64,000 nucleotides of DNA from positions 167,797-231,796 of the forward strand of contig WHVA01000137.1 in assembly GCA_015179125.1 (NCBI GenBank), read 5' to 3'. Positions within the stretch are counted from its first letter, which is position 1, and every line of letters begins with the position of its first letter. Under the pieces are notes generated by a model that saw only the letters and a list, made by a program, of their open reading frames with translations, was not told the origin of the DNA and did not search any database. Both the position numbers and the translations under genes were made by a program. Source of the stretch: Gautieria morchelliformis. Lineage: Eukaryota > Basidiomycota > Agaricomycetes > Gomphales > Gomphaceae. Positions 41,804 through 54,889 of this stretch are shown here, in pieces.

Positions 41804-44800
41804 ATGGCCAACCCTCCTCCAGAAGCACTTCCAACAACCAGACTCGCAATCGTCGACAGCAGCAACCGCAGCAGCGGCTACCGATAACGGCGATTCCGTA
41901 CAGGATCGTCGTCTTGTAGCAGCCCAAGCCCATACTAGGGCCCCCGTCCTAACCCGGTGAGCAAGGTATTAAATCGTGATTGCAATGTGCTCATCGTTTG
42001 GAAGTGAACTGTCCGTATTCGAGTCCCTTTCTCGTAACCTACGTACTTTTCTCCCTATCAGCATACCAGGCTCGCCTCCCTCTCCACGTCGCAGGCCGCT
42101 CTCCTTTGGCGGCGGCATAGGAACGCGCACGAATGTGCCAGCTTTTACACCGTCCGCTGATTTACAGCGTGCGCCAGGGCCAGATTATCAGGAGGGTGAG
42201 CAGATAATCTGGGCAGCATGGGATGAGTTGGAATATCGACGCGTACTTGTTCTTGTGTACACGTCCGGCGTTCAGATGTGGGACGCGAGCAACCTGGGCG
42301 CCGTGTGCGAGTTGCTGAATCTGAAGACCGAGTCGCTTCATAATGCCGGGCCTGCCCTGTGTGCCGCAATCATGCCCACACCGGACGAGGGCGCTGATGA
42401 ATTTGAGAGCTCTCGGCCGCTTCTGGGGGTCCTGTGAGTCCGTTGAGCATGCTTTTTACTTCAGCTTATCACAACCCTAGTTCATCTACACATCTCACCG
42501 TTTGCTCGCTTTCTACTCATTCAATCGTCAAGCAGATTTCCTTTACTGGTGCCAGCTCTATCGTGGCCCGACCCGCATTTATTTTTATCGTAGGCGCTTT
42601 GTTCTCACCTTGACCCTTTTTTTCTTACTCACATATTATTCAGTCTACAACACATCCACATATGCTACACATTTATTCTTCGTGCACACTCTTGCTTCTA
42701 CACACGATCAACCTTGCTACGCCTCCAGTTTTTGCTCTGTCTTTACGTCTTCTTGCCTATGCTTCTCCGAACCCCACATCCCACGGCCATGGTCCACATT
42801 CTCCTACGTTCGTATCCCACTCTCGCGACACCCTAAGTTCCTCTGTAATGCGTGTAGGCGGCGAGGTATGGAGTGGTGTTAAGGCTGCCGTAACTACCTC
42901 CGCAGCAGGGCTCGGTGGAAGTGACGAGCACCTGTGGGGTTTCTCTCGCAGCGCACCCGCAGCATCCAACGTGCGCGACCGATGGATGCATCTACACGCT
43001 GACGAGCAACCCCGCGATGACACCCACAGATCTGAACACGCAAGCTCTGGCTGGGTTACAGTTGTGGATCTCATGCCACTCTTATCAAGCTCGCCCCAGA
43101 GTCCTGGTCCCCGACGTGTCACTTGCTTTGCCCCATTCCGCCTGAGCCCTCGGGGATCGCACACTTGACATTCTCAGGGGTCGGTGCTATGCCCTTGCTG
43201 TGTGTTGCACCTCGCGATGGGCAGCGTGTCGCGGTATTTCAAATCCGGCCAGGAGCGAAAGGGCGGGATAGCATGGAGCCGGGTATGGAGGAGAATGCAG
43301 CTGCAGGGATGCCGTGGCATTGGTATGATTTGCGTAGGGGTGTCACTAAGGCGCGGGTCGATAATGTGGCTTGGGAGAAGGCAGGACGGTGGGTTGGCAT
43401 CGCAACTGGAAGGCGGACCTTACGTGAGTTTAAGTTCATTGTTGTTGACTGGAGCTTGTCTCTTTGAGCCGCGGTTGAAGACCCACTTGGCTTGGTCGCC
43501 AAGTGGGACTACATGCACCGATTACTCACACCTCACCCGTTTCAGATGTGTTTCCTACTAATCCGTATGGCGGAAAGCCGGATGAGCGATCACATCTCGA
43601 AGCCCAGGTGTACAATGCCCTGGAATTCGTGCGTATTCTTCCCTCGGGTAGCACTTGCGCTGACTCGTAACATTATACCATCTAGCCGTCTCTCTCCGTC
43701 GAGATCGTCCCACTTGTGCGGCTGCGTCCCAGCAGCACTGGAGCTCCGCCAGACAGTCTCCCAGACTCTGCGCCGCTTACTTTTACTTTCCTGCCCTTGG
43801 CAGCTTCCCTTGCCCTTCCACCGTCACTTCTGCCCTCCGTATCGTCCTGCAGAGCAACAAGTTCTCCGACCGCACGATCTCCCCACTCATCGCCGCTGTC
43901 GCTTTCTCCCGTTCCGGGGTCTGGTCCTCGCAGCCGCCGTGCGTCGTTTCAAGATATCTTACTCTTCGATCCTGCATCTGGTGTCCTGGCCCTACGTCGT
44001 ATCAACCTTGAGTTGGCGACGCCCCCGTCGGATGCTAGCGGGTACATGGTTAGTGTACCGGGGACGACAGGGTACAACATGACTCTTCCGGTACCCATTG
44101 GTATAGGTCGGGGACGGCCAGATGTTGGTGAGAGACAGGGCGAGTTGGTGGGGAAAGAGAGCGCTGTTGCGACATGGGCTCTGAAGCGGGGACGAGAATG
44201 GGCTGAGGTCAGGAGTACCCTACCACATGTCCCGCGTATCAAATCTACAGGTACGGTGCCTGGTGAGCAGGTTAAGGCATCCGTGGGAAAGTGAGCATAG
44301 CATTCAAGTTTTTGTTTTTTATATACTAATCACTGGTACCCAACAGTTATCTGGCTCATGCCGAACTTTCGACACATTCCCGCTCTCCTGCCGTCCTCCC
44401 GCGGCCCATCTACCTCTCTCACCAATTCTCATTCCACGCGCTCAGCGAGGATTATCACGCGCTGCTTCGACGGTCGCAGTTCGACGTCCCTTGCACCAAG
44501 ATAGAAGTGCGCAAGGACGTCGAGGTCAGTGCCTACCCAGGTGACGAATCGGATCCCTTCGTTCATGATGCAGTCGACTTACAACTCGACGCGCGCGATC
44601 GACGGGCAGCTCGCGGCTCGTTTGACGAGCCCATCGCGTCCGCAATTCGGTCTGGCCTCGATTATTCGGGACAGAGTCCGCCTGTCCTCCCATGCTGCCC
44701 AACGGGGCATTCATGTCCGTCCTGGATACGATCCCATCCACACCAAGCACGTCGCAGCCGGCGTCAACGAGGGCCTCGGCCGTATCAGGCGCGAGATCGG

Positions 44801-45206
44801 GAAGGTGCGCAGCCCGACCCTGCGGCCGACACGCCCCGAAGGCCGGCACGTGCCGCTCGAGTTCGACGAGGACGACGAGGTTGCGTTCTTGGGCGATGCG
44901 GATGCGGAGGCTGACCATGAAGGGGGAGCATCACGCGACGATGGCGATGGATCCGGGTCGGGCGCGTCCGTGTCCGTGTCGACGCCCAGTTTGCGATCTC
45001 GTGCGGGGCTGGGCGCGGGCGGAGAAGACGACTCGATGTGGGATGCGTGGGACGACGAGGCTCGCGCGGCTGTTGCAGAAGTGGAAACGTTTGACGAGAT
45101 CTCTGCGACGGGCTTCATGGACGAAGAACACGTGCACGCGCCCATCATGGCGGCAATGTCTAGACAGCAGGGAAAGGGAAAGACCGCCAGGCCCTACGGA
45201 ACGTAG
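41804..45206 (+). CDS. BCAS3-domain WD40 beta-propeller protein (autophagy-linked PROPPIN-like)
   Basis: Spliced exons give a BCAS3-type propeller: EGEQIIWAAWDELEYRRVLV and SGVQMWDASNLGAVCELLNL (exon from about 42074 to 42434), HLTVCSLSTHSIVKQISFTG, RVGGEVWSGVKAA, GWVTVVDLMPLL, APRDGQRVAVFQIRPG, then HVFPTNPYGGKPDERSHLEA, the family signature. The C-terminal exons give NYLAHAELSTHSRSP, YLSHQFSFHALSEDYHALLR and, after an intron GTCAGT...ATGCAG near 44524-44573, STYNSTRAIDGQLAARLTSP, ending at TAG 45206. In animals BCAS3 with PHAF1 binds phosphoinositides at phagophores. Oddities: the first coding exon has no ATG in its frame (41804 is the nearest ATG, in another frame), and a frame change near 43110-43140 needs an unrecognised intron or an indel. 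Confidence 0.75.
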
Positions 45207-45422
45207 AATGTGTTGACGTTATTATTACGACCCTCTAGAAGAATGTCTTTTTTTTTTTTTTTGGATTTTGCTTGCTCGCTTTTGCCTTGGTCATATTGTA
45301 CTTCTACTTCTAATCTCACACTCATACTCACATAAATCCAGACAGCACTATTCACTTCGATTATTTATTGTACAATCCAGTCAAAGAGACAACGTTTTAG
45401 AAGGCTTATATGTTTTACCTAC

Positions 45423-47997
45423 TCAGTTTCTTGCCGATGCCAATCGTCTAGCGAACTCGACGAGCGCACTATATGTCCTGTGAGGAGGGAACACGGCGAA
45501 TGTACAAATTGCGCTCACCGCGTGGGACGTCCTGTCATCCCCGTTGGAGTATAGGGACCGGCACGGGTAGCCTAAATACACTCGTCAACAGATGGTCACA
45601 TAGCCCGAATACAACACCAACCTCCATTGAGCCCTGACCACGGTTCAACATCAGACTGACGGATATAAAGCACTAGAAAAAGGAGGTACGAACGGCCATG
45701 TCGATATGCGCCCAACGGACAGTTGCCTCTTTCCCGTCTTTCGCTTCGATTCCGTCAACGAATTCCTTTAAAACTACGTTAACAACTAGGGCTGCATGTA
45801 ATATATATAAGTAACATAACATGCCTTCAGGAACATCGCTGCTGTGACACAGCCAGCTGCAGAACCTCCGACCTGAACGTACCGAAACGGTGAGGAAACC
45901 GACTACCGCGGGAGGGGGAGCGGATGATATCGGTGAAAAAGCGCTCACGTTGCATAAGTCCGCGTTGCTCGACCATATCTGGGGCCCATACTCGTCATCG
46001 AGCGGCATGCGCCAGAAGCGGTCGAACTCAGCCTCGCCTGCGGCGTGCAGTTCGGTCCACAGCGTGTCTGATGTCTAGATGAGGGAGGGTTGGGAATGGC
46101 TCGTCGGGGGTTATAGGGAAAAAGAGATACCGAGAATACACCGGAGTAGACCTCGCCGATCGCAGTAACCATTGAACTAATGTGGGTTATAGTATGGGTA
46201 AGCGATGAAGGCATGGATGGGGCCAGGAACCAACCCAGTGAGTGTAGCCACGTCAACCAGAGTGTGGGGCTTGTATGTCGTGGAGACGTAGTAGAGTGCA
46301 TCTTTCATGCACAGAGGAAACGTCAGATATTACCCAGTATTTGGCAGATGGATCAAGAAAACCTGAGAGAACGAGCCGTCCTTCCGCATCGGTATTGTCA
46401 ACCTCGACAGTCTTGCCGTTCATGGCAAAAACACTATAGAACCCAGGGACCACATGATCAGATCGGTCTCGTGAGTATAGGTCATAACGGCACTACACAC
46501 ATGTCGCCGGGTTTCGTAGCGCTGGGTCCTGGAAGGTTCTCCGTGAGCGGCGTCACAGTGACCACGTTGACCCTGTGATACGGGGAAACCGTGAGGAACA
46601 GTTAGGATCGCTAACATTGAGTGCCCACGGTAATCCGAGCCTGGCAATTCCGAGCGTTGAGCTTACGACGGCGGCCGCACCACCTATATAACAACATGAT
46701 AAGCATGTATGGTGTCCGGGTCAGGGACCGTGCGACTGACCCATGTCACCACGCATCAGTTTCATGTCCTGAGAAACAAAGGGTCCCCTGAGTATATGCG
46801 GAAAGAGGAAAGAAGGAAAAGGAAGGTCTCGGATGATAAAGGAGGAGAGAGGGAGAGACCTTTCCGGGCTTGAGAGAGATTCCTCCGGAGTCGAATGTGA
46901 TGCCTTTGCCTACGAGGCCGAGCGGCTGCGCGTTTTTGGAGGCTGCTCCTTTGTAATGGCTTTGGCCAGATAAAAATCAGCAACAGAACGGAACCGCAGC
47001 AAGGGGCGGGAACATACATCTCCAGGAACTTTGCGGGCTCTGCAGTTCCATGTGTGACCGATAAAAATGTACGCTACGAGGATTCAGTGTTCTGAAAATG
47101 CCAAATGTCACAAAAGAGTATGTACCATGCCCTTTTCTAGCGCCCATGCTGGAAAAGGTAGAAATGGAGTGTGTTATAGTGAGAGAATATGAAGCTGTGA
47201 TGAGCCGACCTTCATCGCGAACGAAGATCTCAACGTTCGGGATGCCCCTAAACGCTTCCTTGACACGCTCACAGAACCCCTGACAAGGTATCGGATCAGT
47301 GCAACGACAAAGAATAAGACGACTTACAGTGGGCGTGAGGATATTCGCAGGGAGTTCCATAAGCTATTGAATAGCAATCTCAATGGCCGTCATATTTTGA
47401 CCGGCAGGCTCTCACCTCGCGCGCAAAGTTCTGGCTTTCAGCGTACACCAGGCCGGCATCCCATCCTAGCTCAGCCTGGGACGAACCATTGCTAAGTGGC
47501 TGCACGGCCACTTTGGGGTTCTTGTCCTCCTCCTTCGTGCGCATGGTGGTGAATTTGTATAGCCCAAGCTTCGCGGAGACGGCTGGACACACTATTATGG
47601 ACGGTACAGTAAGGCGCAGAACCCAAAAACACACACCAGTAGCGTGGGGATCGACAGAGTCATCGACAGCGACCGAGGCAGCACCCGCGTCCCTGAGCTG
47701 CTTTATGCCGTTTCCGATCGCCCTCCTGACGGCTTCGCGTTTTGTGTTCTCGGGCTTGCTCTCAAAACCATCACCCAGAGATACGACTGCGGTCAAAGCC
47801 TCCGGCTTGCCCTGGACCTCGTTGTAGAACAACTTGGTTTCGCCAGTCTTGTTCTTGGGACGCGCCGTTGCCCAGAGTTTGTCTGGAGAGATGTTGGGAT
47901 GCTTGGACGTGGGGAAGAGGAGATATGCGTCGGGTGAAGTGGGGGTGGACATTCTTCTCGTGAACGCTCTGGATAAGAAGCGAACTTGGGGAACCAT
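45423..47997 (-). CDS. Leucine aminopeptidase, peptidase family M17
   Basis: About 15 short introns. Starts [20 protein letters not shown] (mitochondrial-type basic leader or a second start at MSTPT). Key motifs: [77 protein letters not shown] (metal-binding Lys and Asp), [35 protein letters not shown] (family signature with metal-binding Asp/Glu and the catalytic Arg), [52 protein letters not shown] and [20 protein letters not shown]. The TGA is at 45423-45425. One intron begins GC (AAG|GCATGT...TTTAAAG). It removes N-terminal residues from peptides; active as a di-metal hexamer. All catalytic elements are present. Convergent with the BCAS3-like gene (217 bp between stops). Confidence 0.88.
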
Positions 47998-48462
47998 GCA
48001 GCACTTACGTGTACACTTATTTATAATGGAAAAGTCTTGAGCGTGTGAGCAAACTGGAATGTGCGTTCATTTGAAGGGGTCACGATGGAACAGGTACTTA
48101 TATATGTCACTGGATGACTTTCCGTAGCTAAACCACTTCTTTTCCTACATGAGGAATAGCGAGCCGGGAAGCCGGGGGAAGCACATTAAAGCTCCGCCCG
48201 ATGCTCGTCCATCGTTCAAAGCTCGGAAGCTACGCAGGGCGTCTGAGAGCTGACCCCGACAATCAAAGTCCATAGCTGAACAGCGGACATCACATTGGCC
48301 CACTTCGGACATTAGGCCCTTTACATCGGCTGGCTGTCCCAGGAGCCTGGCTTGGGGCTGACCGATAGCCGGGCCACGTGATGCCGAGAGTACGCCGATG
48401 AGAGCTTGGACCTTACCTGCTGTTAATTAACTGTAAAACGAACGTCTATCTCTACGTTGCCA
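47998..48462. promoter_or_regulatory. Shared upstream region of the aminopeptidase and MFS genes
   Basis: The 465 bp between two divergent start codons. It contains a CACGTGA box near 48376 (GGCCACGTGATGCC) and ATATATG near 48103. No experimental promoter marks can be inferred beyond the divergent layout. Confidence 0.45.
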
Positions 48463-50372
48463 ATGTCTCATTCCCTAGCACTTAGAGATCCAACAGGGTC
48501 GACAACACCGACGCCACTACCCAAGTTTCAACTGTTCATCCTCCTATACATTCAAGCTGCCGAGCCAATAACTGTTAGTTAGTCCTGCGTTGACCCATCT
48601 ATGTCTAAAGCATGGGAGGAATCATGATGAATATACGTTAAGGAATACGTGGTTTTCCCGTTTATAAACCTGGTGAGTATTGATTCGATCCACTCGATCC
48701 ACTCTCGACACTGATCGTCGCTCAGTGGATTTATGAGTATGGCATAACACACGGCAACGAGAAGAAAGTAGGCTATTATGCAGGCAGCATAGTAAGCACG
48801 TTGTGAAATGTTTAGTTACGCCAAGTTTTCTAATCCTCCAACAGAACACATTGTTTTTCCTTACACAGATGCTCTTTGGTTTATTTTGGGGTAGAGCGTC
48901 TGACAGGTAAGGGCATTACGTTTGTTTATCGAACATCCTGAGTCTCCTTTATATATAGATTTGGTCGACGTCCTGTATTGCTCATAGGCCTATGCGGTCT
49001 TACGCTATCCATTACGCTTTTTGGTCTCTCCAAAACATTCTTCACACTGATTATCAGCAGAGCATTATCGGGTGCACTCAATGGGAACGTTGGCGTGGTG
49101 AAAAGCACGATGGCTGAAATGACAGACGAGACAAATCAAGCTCAAGCGTTCAGTTTTCTGTCACTAGTCTTCGCGGGTGAGCTTGGCGTTCTATAGAGCT
49201 CCGTGCGATGGTGACCTTTGAATGACTAGCTGCGGTCACTGTTGCAAGTTTTATTGGTGGCGGCCTTTATCAGCCTTATGAAAGGTTTCCCAGTGTTTTT
49301 GGATGGTCAAAGTTCTGGAAAGATTACCCTTTCGCCCTTCCTTGCTTTGTATCGGCATTTTTTTGTGTCACCGCCTTCACAACTACGTTCATATGGTTGA
49401 AAGAGGTGTGTCTGTGGAAATTTGATTCTGCTAAATGTACTCAATCTCGGTATCCAGACTCTCGACCACAAGCGTCGCGACGAGGTGATCGGTAGCTATG
49501 GAACGTCCACGGATGCTGACAGTGCCGTTGCCGATGAAGATTCTACGGCGGCCGCTCCTCTTCTTCCAGATTCTTTACCCTCACCTCCACCATCCATTCG
49601 GGAAGTTTTGACCCCTAGAGTTCGCATAGCCATTCTGAACAACGGGGCTATTGCCTTGGTGCGTAGTCACCTTTGTTAGCACATTCTTCTCTTTTGAGGA
49701 TATTTGTACAGCTCGCCATTGTGTTCTCCTATCTCCAACCCCTCATCTTATTCACACCCATTCCATTGGGCGGTTTGGGTTTAGATGCACCAATTATCGG
49801 TCTCGTTATCGGATTGAATGGGATCGTCAGTGGTGTTTTTCAAGTCGCTTTTTTCGCCCCTGTACATAGAAGACTGGGAACCAAGACAACATTCCGGGGA
49901 GGACTTATGGTTTATTTCGTCATCTACCTTTCCTGGCCGCTGATGGGCTATTTCGCCAAGCGGGAAGGAAAGGTTGATGCAGCCGTGATCACCGTCTTAG
50001 CCATTCAGCAGGTCGCAAGTGCAGTTTCTGGGTTTGCATTTAGTGAGTCCTTCGTGACAACCGCACGTTTTACGAATCTACAGTAACCTCCCGACCCCTT
50101 CCATAGGCTGTGCGCACATTTTCATCACGAGTGCCGCTCCTACGCGGAATGCATTGGGCACGACTACCGGCTTGAGCCAAAGTCTCGTCTCTCTCACACG
50201 GGCAGTCGGCCCTGCAGCCACATCTTCGCTTTTCGCCCTTTCCCTTGAACATAATCTGCTCGGAGGCCAGTTCGTTTACATTGTGCTCGTTGCTCTTGTT
50301 CTGCTGGCCTTGTCGGTTTCATCGCGCCTGCCTAATGTGATGACAAGGGCAAGTGACGAACGCGGTGATTAG
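48463..50372 (+). CDS. Major facilitator superfamily transporter (DHA1-type, fungal ZIFL/YCR023C-like)
   Basis: Starts MSHSLALRDPTGSTTPTPLP at 48463. Exons joined in frame give LFILLYIQAAEPIT, EYVVFPFINL, HGNEKKVGYYAGSI, MLFGLFWGRASDRFGRRPVL (MFS motif A GRxSDRxGRR), SRALSGALNGNVGVVKSTMA, AAVTVASFIGGGLYQPYERF, a charged central loop with SSTAAAPLLPDSLPSPPP-like sequence, ILNNGAIALLAIVFSYLQPL, GLGLDAPIIGLVIGLNGIVS, SCAHIFITSAAPTRNALGTT and NGLSQ-like GLSQSLVSLTRAVGPA, ending RASDERGD at TAG 50372. Twelve membrane helices expected. Several introns of about 50-70 bp, all GT-AG. A proton-coupled exporter of unknown substrate, probably plasma membrane or vacuole. Confidence 0.85.
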
Positions 50373-51140
50373 TGTTTTTGAGGGTCTCAATTCTTCATGG
50401 GTCAACTATTATATATGTTGGTGGTTCGCGTTTGGCCGAGTTTGTGACAAGCCCAATGGCTGCAGAGCCAATCACGCATCTAACGATCCCACGTAAACAA
50501 GACGACTTGTTCCTGTACAGTACTTAAGCTGCGAATGCGGAGCTCGGTTGAAAACTAGGCAGGACTTCCCTGTGGGAAAGGGGTAGACCCTGCTCGAACA
50601 TAATTCACCGGCGGTGACAATAATCGTTGCTTTAGAAACGAAGCGAAGCTAGCCAACGTCTCTTCCAACAGTACATGAGCTAATGAGACTTTCAAAAGCA
50701 GACCAAAAGGTACTACTTACTTAGCAATGCCGGTTTGATGAAGAAGTCGATGAGATCGAATGCTATAATAGGTACCTCAAACTAGAAATAATGGTACGTT
50801 TGGTTTGAGCACAGCTGTCGATTGTGTGTTTGAAGGCCAGTAGTACCACACATAAGGAGCTGAGTCCCTCTTGTATAACATCAGCAGGCGAGAATATACA
50901 AAAGCCTGCCGCCCAGAGCTTTAGCAAGCTTGTGCGACGGTTTCGGTGATCTGCATGGACGTTTGATGAGGCAACTATCGGTGTGACCTCGGGCTCTGCA
51001 AGCACTGCCGCCAGCCCGAGACGGTAGCACACTACCTCAAGCACTGCTGCAGATTCGCACGCCAGCGTGAGCAGCTCAGACGCAAGGCGGGCAAGGCCGC
51101 CCACTTCATCCCCCGTTTGCTGGGCACTGCGGGAAAGAAC
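50373..51140. other. Gene-free interval downstream of the MFS gene
   Basis: No coding similarity recognised; short frames on both strands only. Confidence 0.5.
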
Positions 51141-51490
51141 ACCGCCAAACTCCGGTGGAAAATCCACCAGGTATTGTCGGCCGGTGGAGTTTCCACCGGA
51201 GTTGCATCCACCGATCCATCCACCGATCCCTTAGGTGGATGAATTTTTGCCAGTGAAGGAGAATCCCTTAACACCACAAAGGGGTTTTCCAACAGCAGCC
51301 CCGGTGGAGGATCCATCATATTATAATGGTATCACCATGTATGTAGTCACTAGATAATCCATGAAAAATATAAATGGCCAGTCAATTAGTTATATGTGGA
51401 TCTCCAATCATTTTTAAATGGATGAACCATCAGCACCATAGTGGAGTATCCTTCTAATTTAGGTGGATTATCCTTTAAAGGGTTATGAAT
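51141..51490. repeat. GGTGGA/TCCACC-rich repeat, copy 1
   Basis: Dense occurrences of GGTGGA and TCCACC, some palindromic (CCGGTGGAGTTTCCACCGG, 51180-51198), followed by an AT-rich tail with GTAGTCACTAGATAATCC. A similar combination occurs at 53340-53650. Probably a short non-autonomous transposon; the ends are not defined. Confidence 0.45.
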
Positions 51491-53339
51491 AGCACTAGCT
51501 GCAAGGTACTTACATGTCCATCTCATTCACTGAGAGATGTTGGATCTTCATCCTGCTGTCCTGATCGAACCTTGACGCTCCGCAAGGGGTTGTAAGAAAT
51601 AACAGCTATCAACGATCGAACTCACGGAGTCTGGTGCCGAGCGTGATTCAGAATGTGAACACAATGACGTTGAAATGAGTCTGGCTGCCAGCTTCGAGGA
51701 TCTGGCGGCGTGGCGCAACCAGTTCCTCACCTTCCTCGAGCCCCGGCTGCTCCCTAGAATCCTGGGGCAAAGTTCGAATCGCGAACAGCATGGTCCATGG
51801 ACTGCATATCGGTATAGCTAAATGGCCTCGAATTGGTCGGGCCACGAGAGGTTCGTCCATGATTCTTGCCACACAAGGATATGTTCCTATAAGTCCTGGT
51901 AAGCTGCTTTGAGCGGAATCTCGCATATATGTTGTACTAGTGTCTTGTTCACTGGTAGGCTGTACACACGTAAAGGTTCACCGGGGATCATCGTGTTGCT
52001 AAGACGTCGGGACTGCTTCCACGGTACAGGCAGTCGACTATCCCCCCCGCAATCCAAGGCCCGCACTCGCGCTCAGAGTCGAATAGGATGGTTGACCTTG
52101 ACATCCGAAGGATATCGGAGGACGCACCGGACGCTGCCTAGCTCCTTTGCAGCGGTGCCATAGTCGTAGCCATGTCTAGGATGCAAGTACATGATAGACA
52201 GTCGATGAGACACGATAGACGTGTTTGCACGAGAATAGCTAGTATATGGACCAATACACAATATACAGTGTTTATGCATACAGATAGGCATGCACCATAA
52301 GACATTATCGAAGTAAAAGAAAGACACGAACGCACATGCCCTTAATCGAAACACAGCTCGGGTGTATTGTCTCGCAGCCACATTGCTCGGAACACGCAGG
52401 AGAATCAAGCCGCCCTTAAGTAAGTTGTATGCGCCCCAATCAGCTTGTGTGAAATTTTGAGAGGCACGAGAAACCAGGGACGTTCTGACACGTTTGCCGT
52501 TTGGTGCGTCCACGTCCGAGTCGACCTGCATATCACAGTCAAAATGGCAGCCTGAGGTGGCACCCGGGCCCTTGGCATGCACCCACGATGGCTGCTTTTG
52601 AATTCACTCGAGATGGCACCTTGGTAATTGGCTGTCGACGCGGGGATCGCTGATGCACTGACGTTCGTCGCGTCGCGTCCCATATCAGATAAATAATGTC
52701 TGTCGTAAGATCAGTATTTGAGCGCTGGAACGGGCGATAACAGTCGAGCGAATGCTGTCGAGCTAAAGTAAACGAAGGCTGGGGCGCTCGCAGTCCGTCC
52801 ACCAGTACTTGATACGTGTACGATAAACCTGGGCGTAGCCGGTTACTTGTCAATATTGGCAAACTCAAACCCTCGGGCAAGCGTCTAGGTCATAAATAAA
52901 AGATACGCAATTGCACGCGTGTTACGCACCTGGGCACCGAGCCATCATAGTCAGAGTCGCAGTCCGGGGAATGCTGTCTCTTAGTATAGAAGAAACAAGC
53001 TGTCGGCATGGGTGGAAATTGATTAGCTGTGAGTATAATCTGCAGGTGGATGGATTTTCATCCTTTTCAACCGCTCAGCATGCCGTATGCTAACTTATGC
53101 AATTTCACCCCCATCTTTATCAGAAGTGTTGTGGAGCAGTGGGATAAAGTGTTGTTGAGTAAGTTTAGGGTAAGGTGGGCGTGTTCGAATCTCGCTGCAA
53201 ATACAATTTTCTCCAGTCCAATCAGTCGTTATTTAAGTCGTAGTAATGTCTTAAGTGTATCCTTTCAGCGGTGTTGAGGTTTGAGTTGAGTTTATGGAAA
53301 GTAAAGTAAATACAGAATGTAGTGCTTCACTTGTTTTTC
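51491..53339. other. Gene-free interval with weak tRNA-like B-box motifs
   Basis: No protein similarity recognised. B-box-like GTTCGAATC occurs at 51772 and 53182, each with a poor A-box candidate upstream. This might be a SINE remnant, unproven. Confidence 0.4.
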
Positions 53340-53650
53340 ATTTTTTTTTTATAGTAGTAGCCACTGATAATCCAACAATTATTAATGGTATTTCCCTTAG
53401 AAGAATTAATGGATCATCCTACACATATGTCAATGGAAATTAAATCCACCAAAAAAATGGCCTTATGGTGAGTGGATAGTCCATGTGCTATACATGGATT
53501 CGGACATGGACCCCTGAGCGGCCGGTGGATTTACCATGAGAGGGATGTTATGGATGGTCCACCACCGGACTGGTGGAGTGACCATCAACCGGTGGTGGAA
53601 CATCCACCAAAATCGGGTGTGGATGTTCCACCAATTTATCAGGGAGTTTA
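53340..53650. repeat. GGTGGA/TCCACC-rich repeat, copy 2
   Basis: AGTAGCCACTGATAATCC (compare 51336) then a segment dense in TCCACC/GGTGGA, such as GATGGTCCACCACCGGACTG and CAACCGGTGGTGGAACATCC. Confidence 0.45.
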
Positions 53651-54889
53651 TCCCCGCAGTGTGGGAGATCCGAAGACAGTAGCAGCGACCCTACGCTTCG
53701 TCCAAGACACTGGACGCTTTCAGCTATACAACGACATTGCACCGAAAGACTGAGGCCTAAGCCCTTTTTCAATTCACTACCTGATGCTGCGCCATGCTGA
53801 CATCGGCCCTCTACTACAGTGCCCCATCAAGCTCCAGACACGGCTCTCGTTTTCTGCCGAGCTCTCGCCATGAGGGATTGGCCCTCCTCCCCGGCCAATA
53901 TCGTTACACCCCAGTCACTCCCACTGATAATCCTCCTCTCCTCTACTTCGCACACGTGCTACGCCCTTTTGTTCCTAGGTAGGGTGCCCGCAGGCCACAT
54001 GCGCCGGGGATGCGGGGAGTTTTGACCGCCACTAGAGACAAAGATCCGATGCAATCCATCCTCTTAAAGCGCGATAGGTTTAGAACCGCGTGCCAGGGGC
54101 CAAGTGCATCTGCGGGCACACGTAGTCACCTTTGCCTTCTCTTACTCCCGATTTATTTGTTTCTTTACGCTAGGGCAGATACTCTATCTAGTAGAATAAG
54201 TGCACCATAAGCGCTCAGCGCTTCAAGCACTATAATTGATTCTCTCTCTCTTTGACCTCGGGCTCAATGCCTGGCCGAGGTCGCCAGATAAAGTTGCTAA
54301 GTGATCGAATGGCGGAAGTTGTCTCTGATTGATGAGAAAACACGCCACGTGCGTTAGTGTGGTCGCAGGTCCCCGGCTGTGTAGGTATTCCCTCAGGTGA
54401 CATCCATCCCTACGGTATGCATCATCTGACGAAAAAAAAATGAAATGAGCGCCGTCCATCTTTCCAATGCGAGCTTCCAATAGTCACCCGCCGACTATTG
54501 GAAGCTTATAGACATTTTTTCTGATCTCAGAAGACTATAGCGGTGGCCGCCTCTCTGAGTTTGCAGAATATTTACGTCTCTACCCAATCGAGTACTATGT
54601 TCGCGTCGTAGGTCCCTAGTGATAGACTTGTGACCGATCGGCTGATGTGTGGCAAGATTATGGTAGCATACCGTAGCACCGCGGGGCTACTAACATATGG
54701 CCAGGAAGTATAGCTTACCGTTCCCCTTTAGCATATTGTGAGTCGCCATCAATCCCTGATATCTTTATTGGTACAACCTTGTTTCGTGCTGTCCAGAGGC
54801 TGACATCATTTCTCACCTGTATAAGAAGGGCAATGTGAATCTGAGGCAGCAGCACCACTTCGAACACTTACACCTCTTACTCTTTCCAC
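53651..54889. other. Gene-free interval
   Basis: No gene or element recognised. CACGT motifs and a short GACTATTGGAAGCTT / CTTCCAATAGTC inverted pair near 54474-54507. Confidence 0.45.

Noticed and set aside
53120-53205. tRNA-like A- and B-box pair (TGGAGCAGTGGG, GTTCGAATC)
   Set aside because: Spacing is plausible but the acceptor and T stems do not pair; kept only as a weak hint of a SINE.
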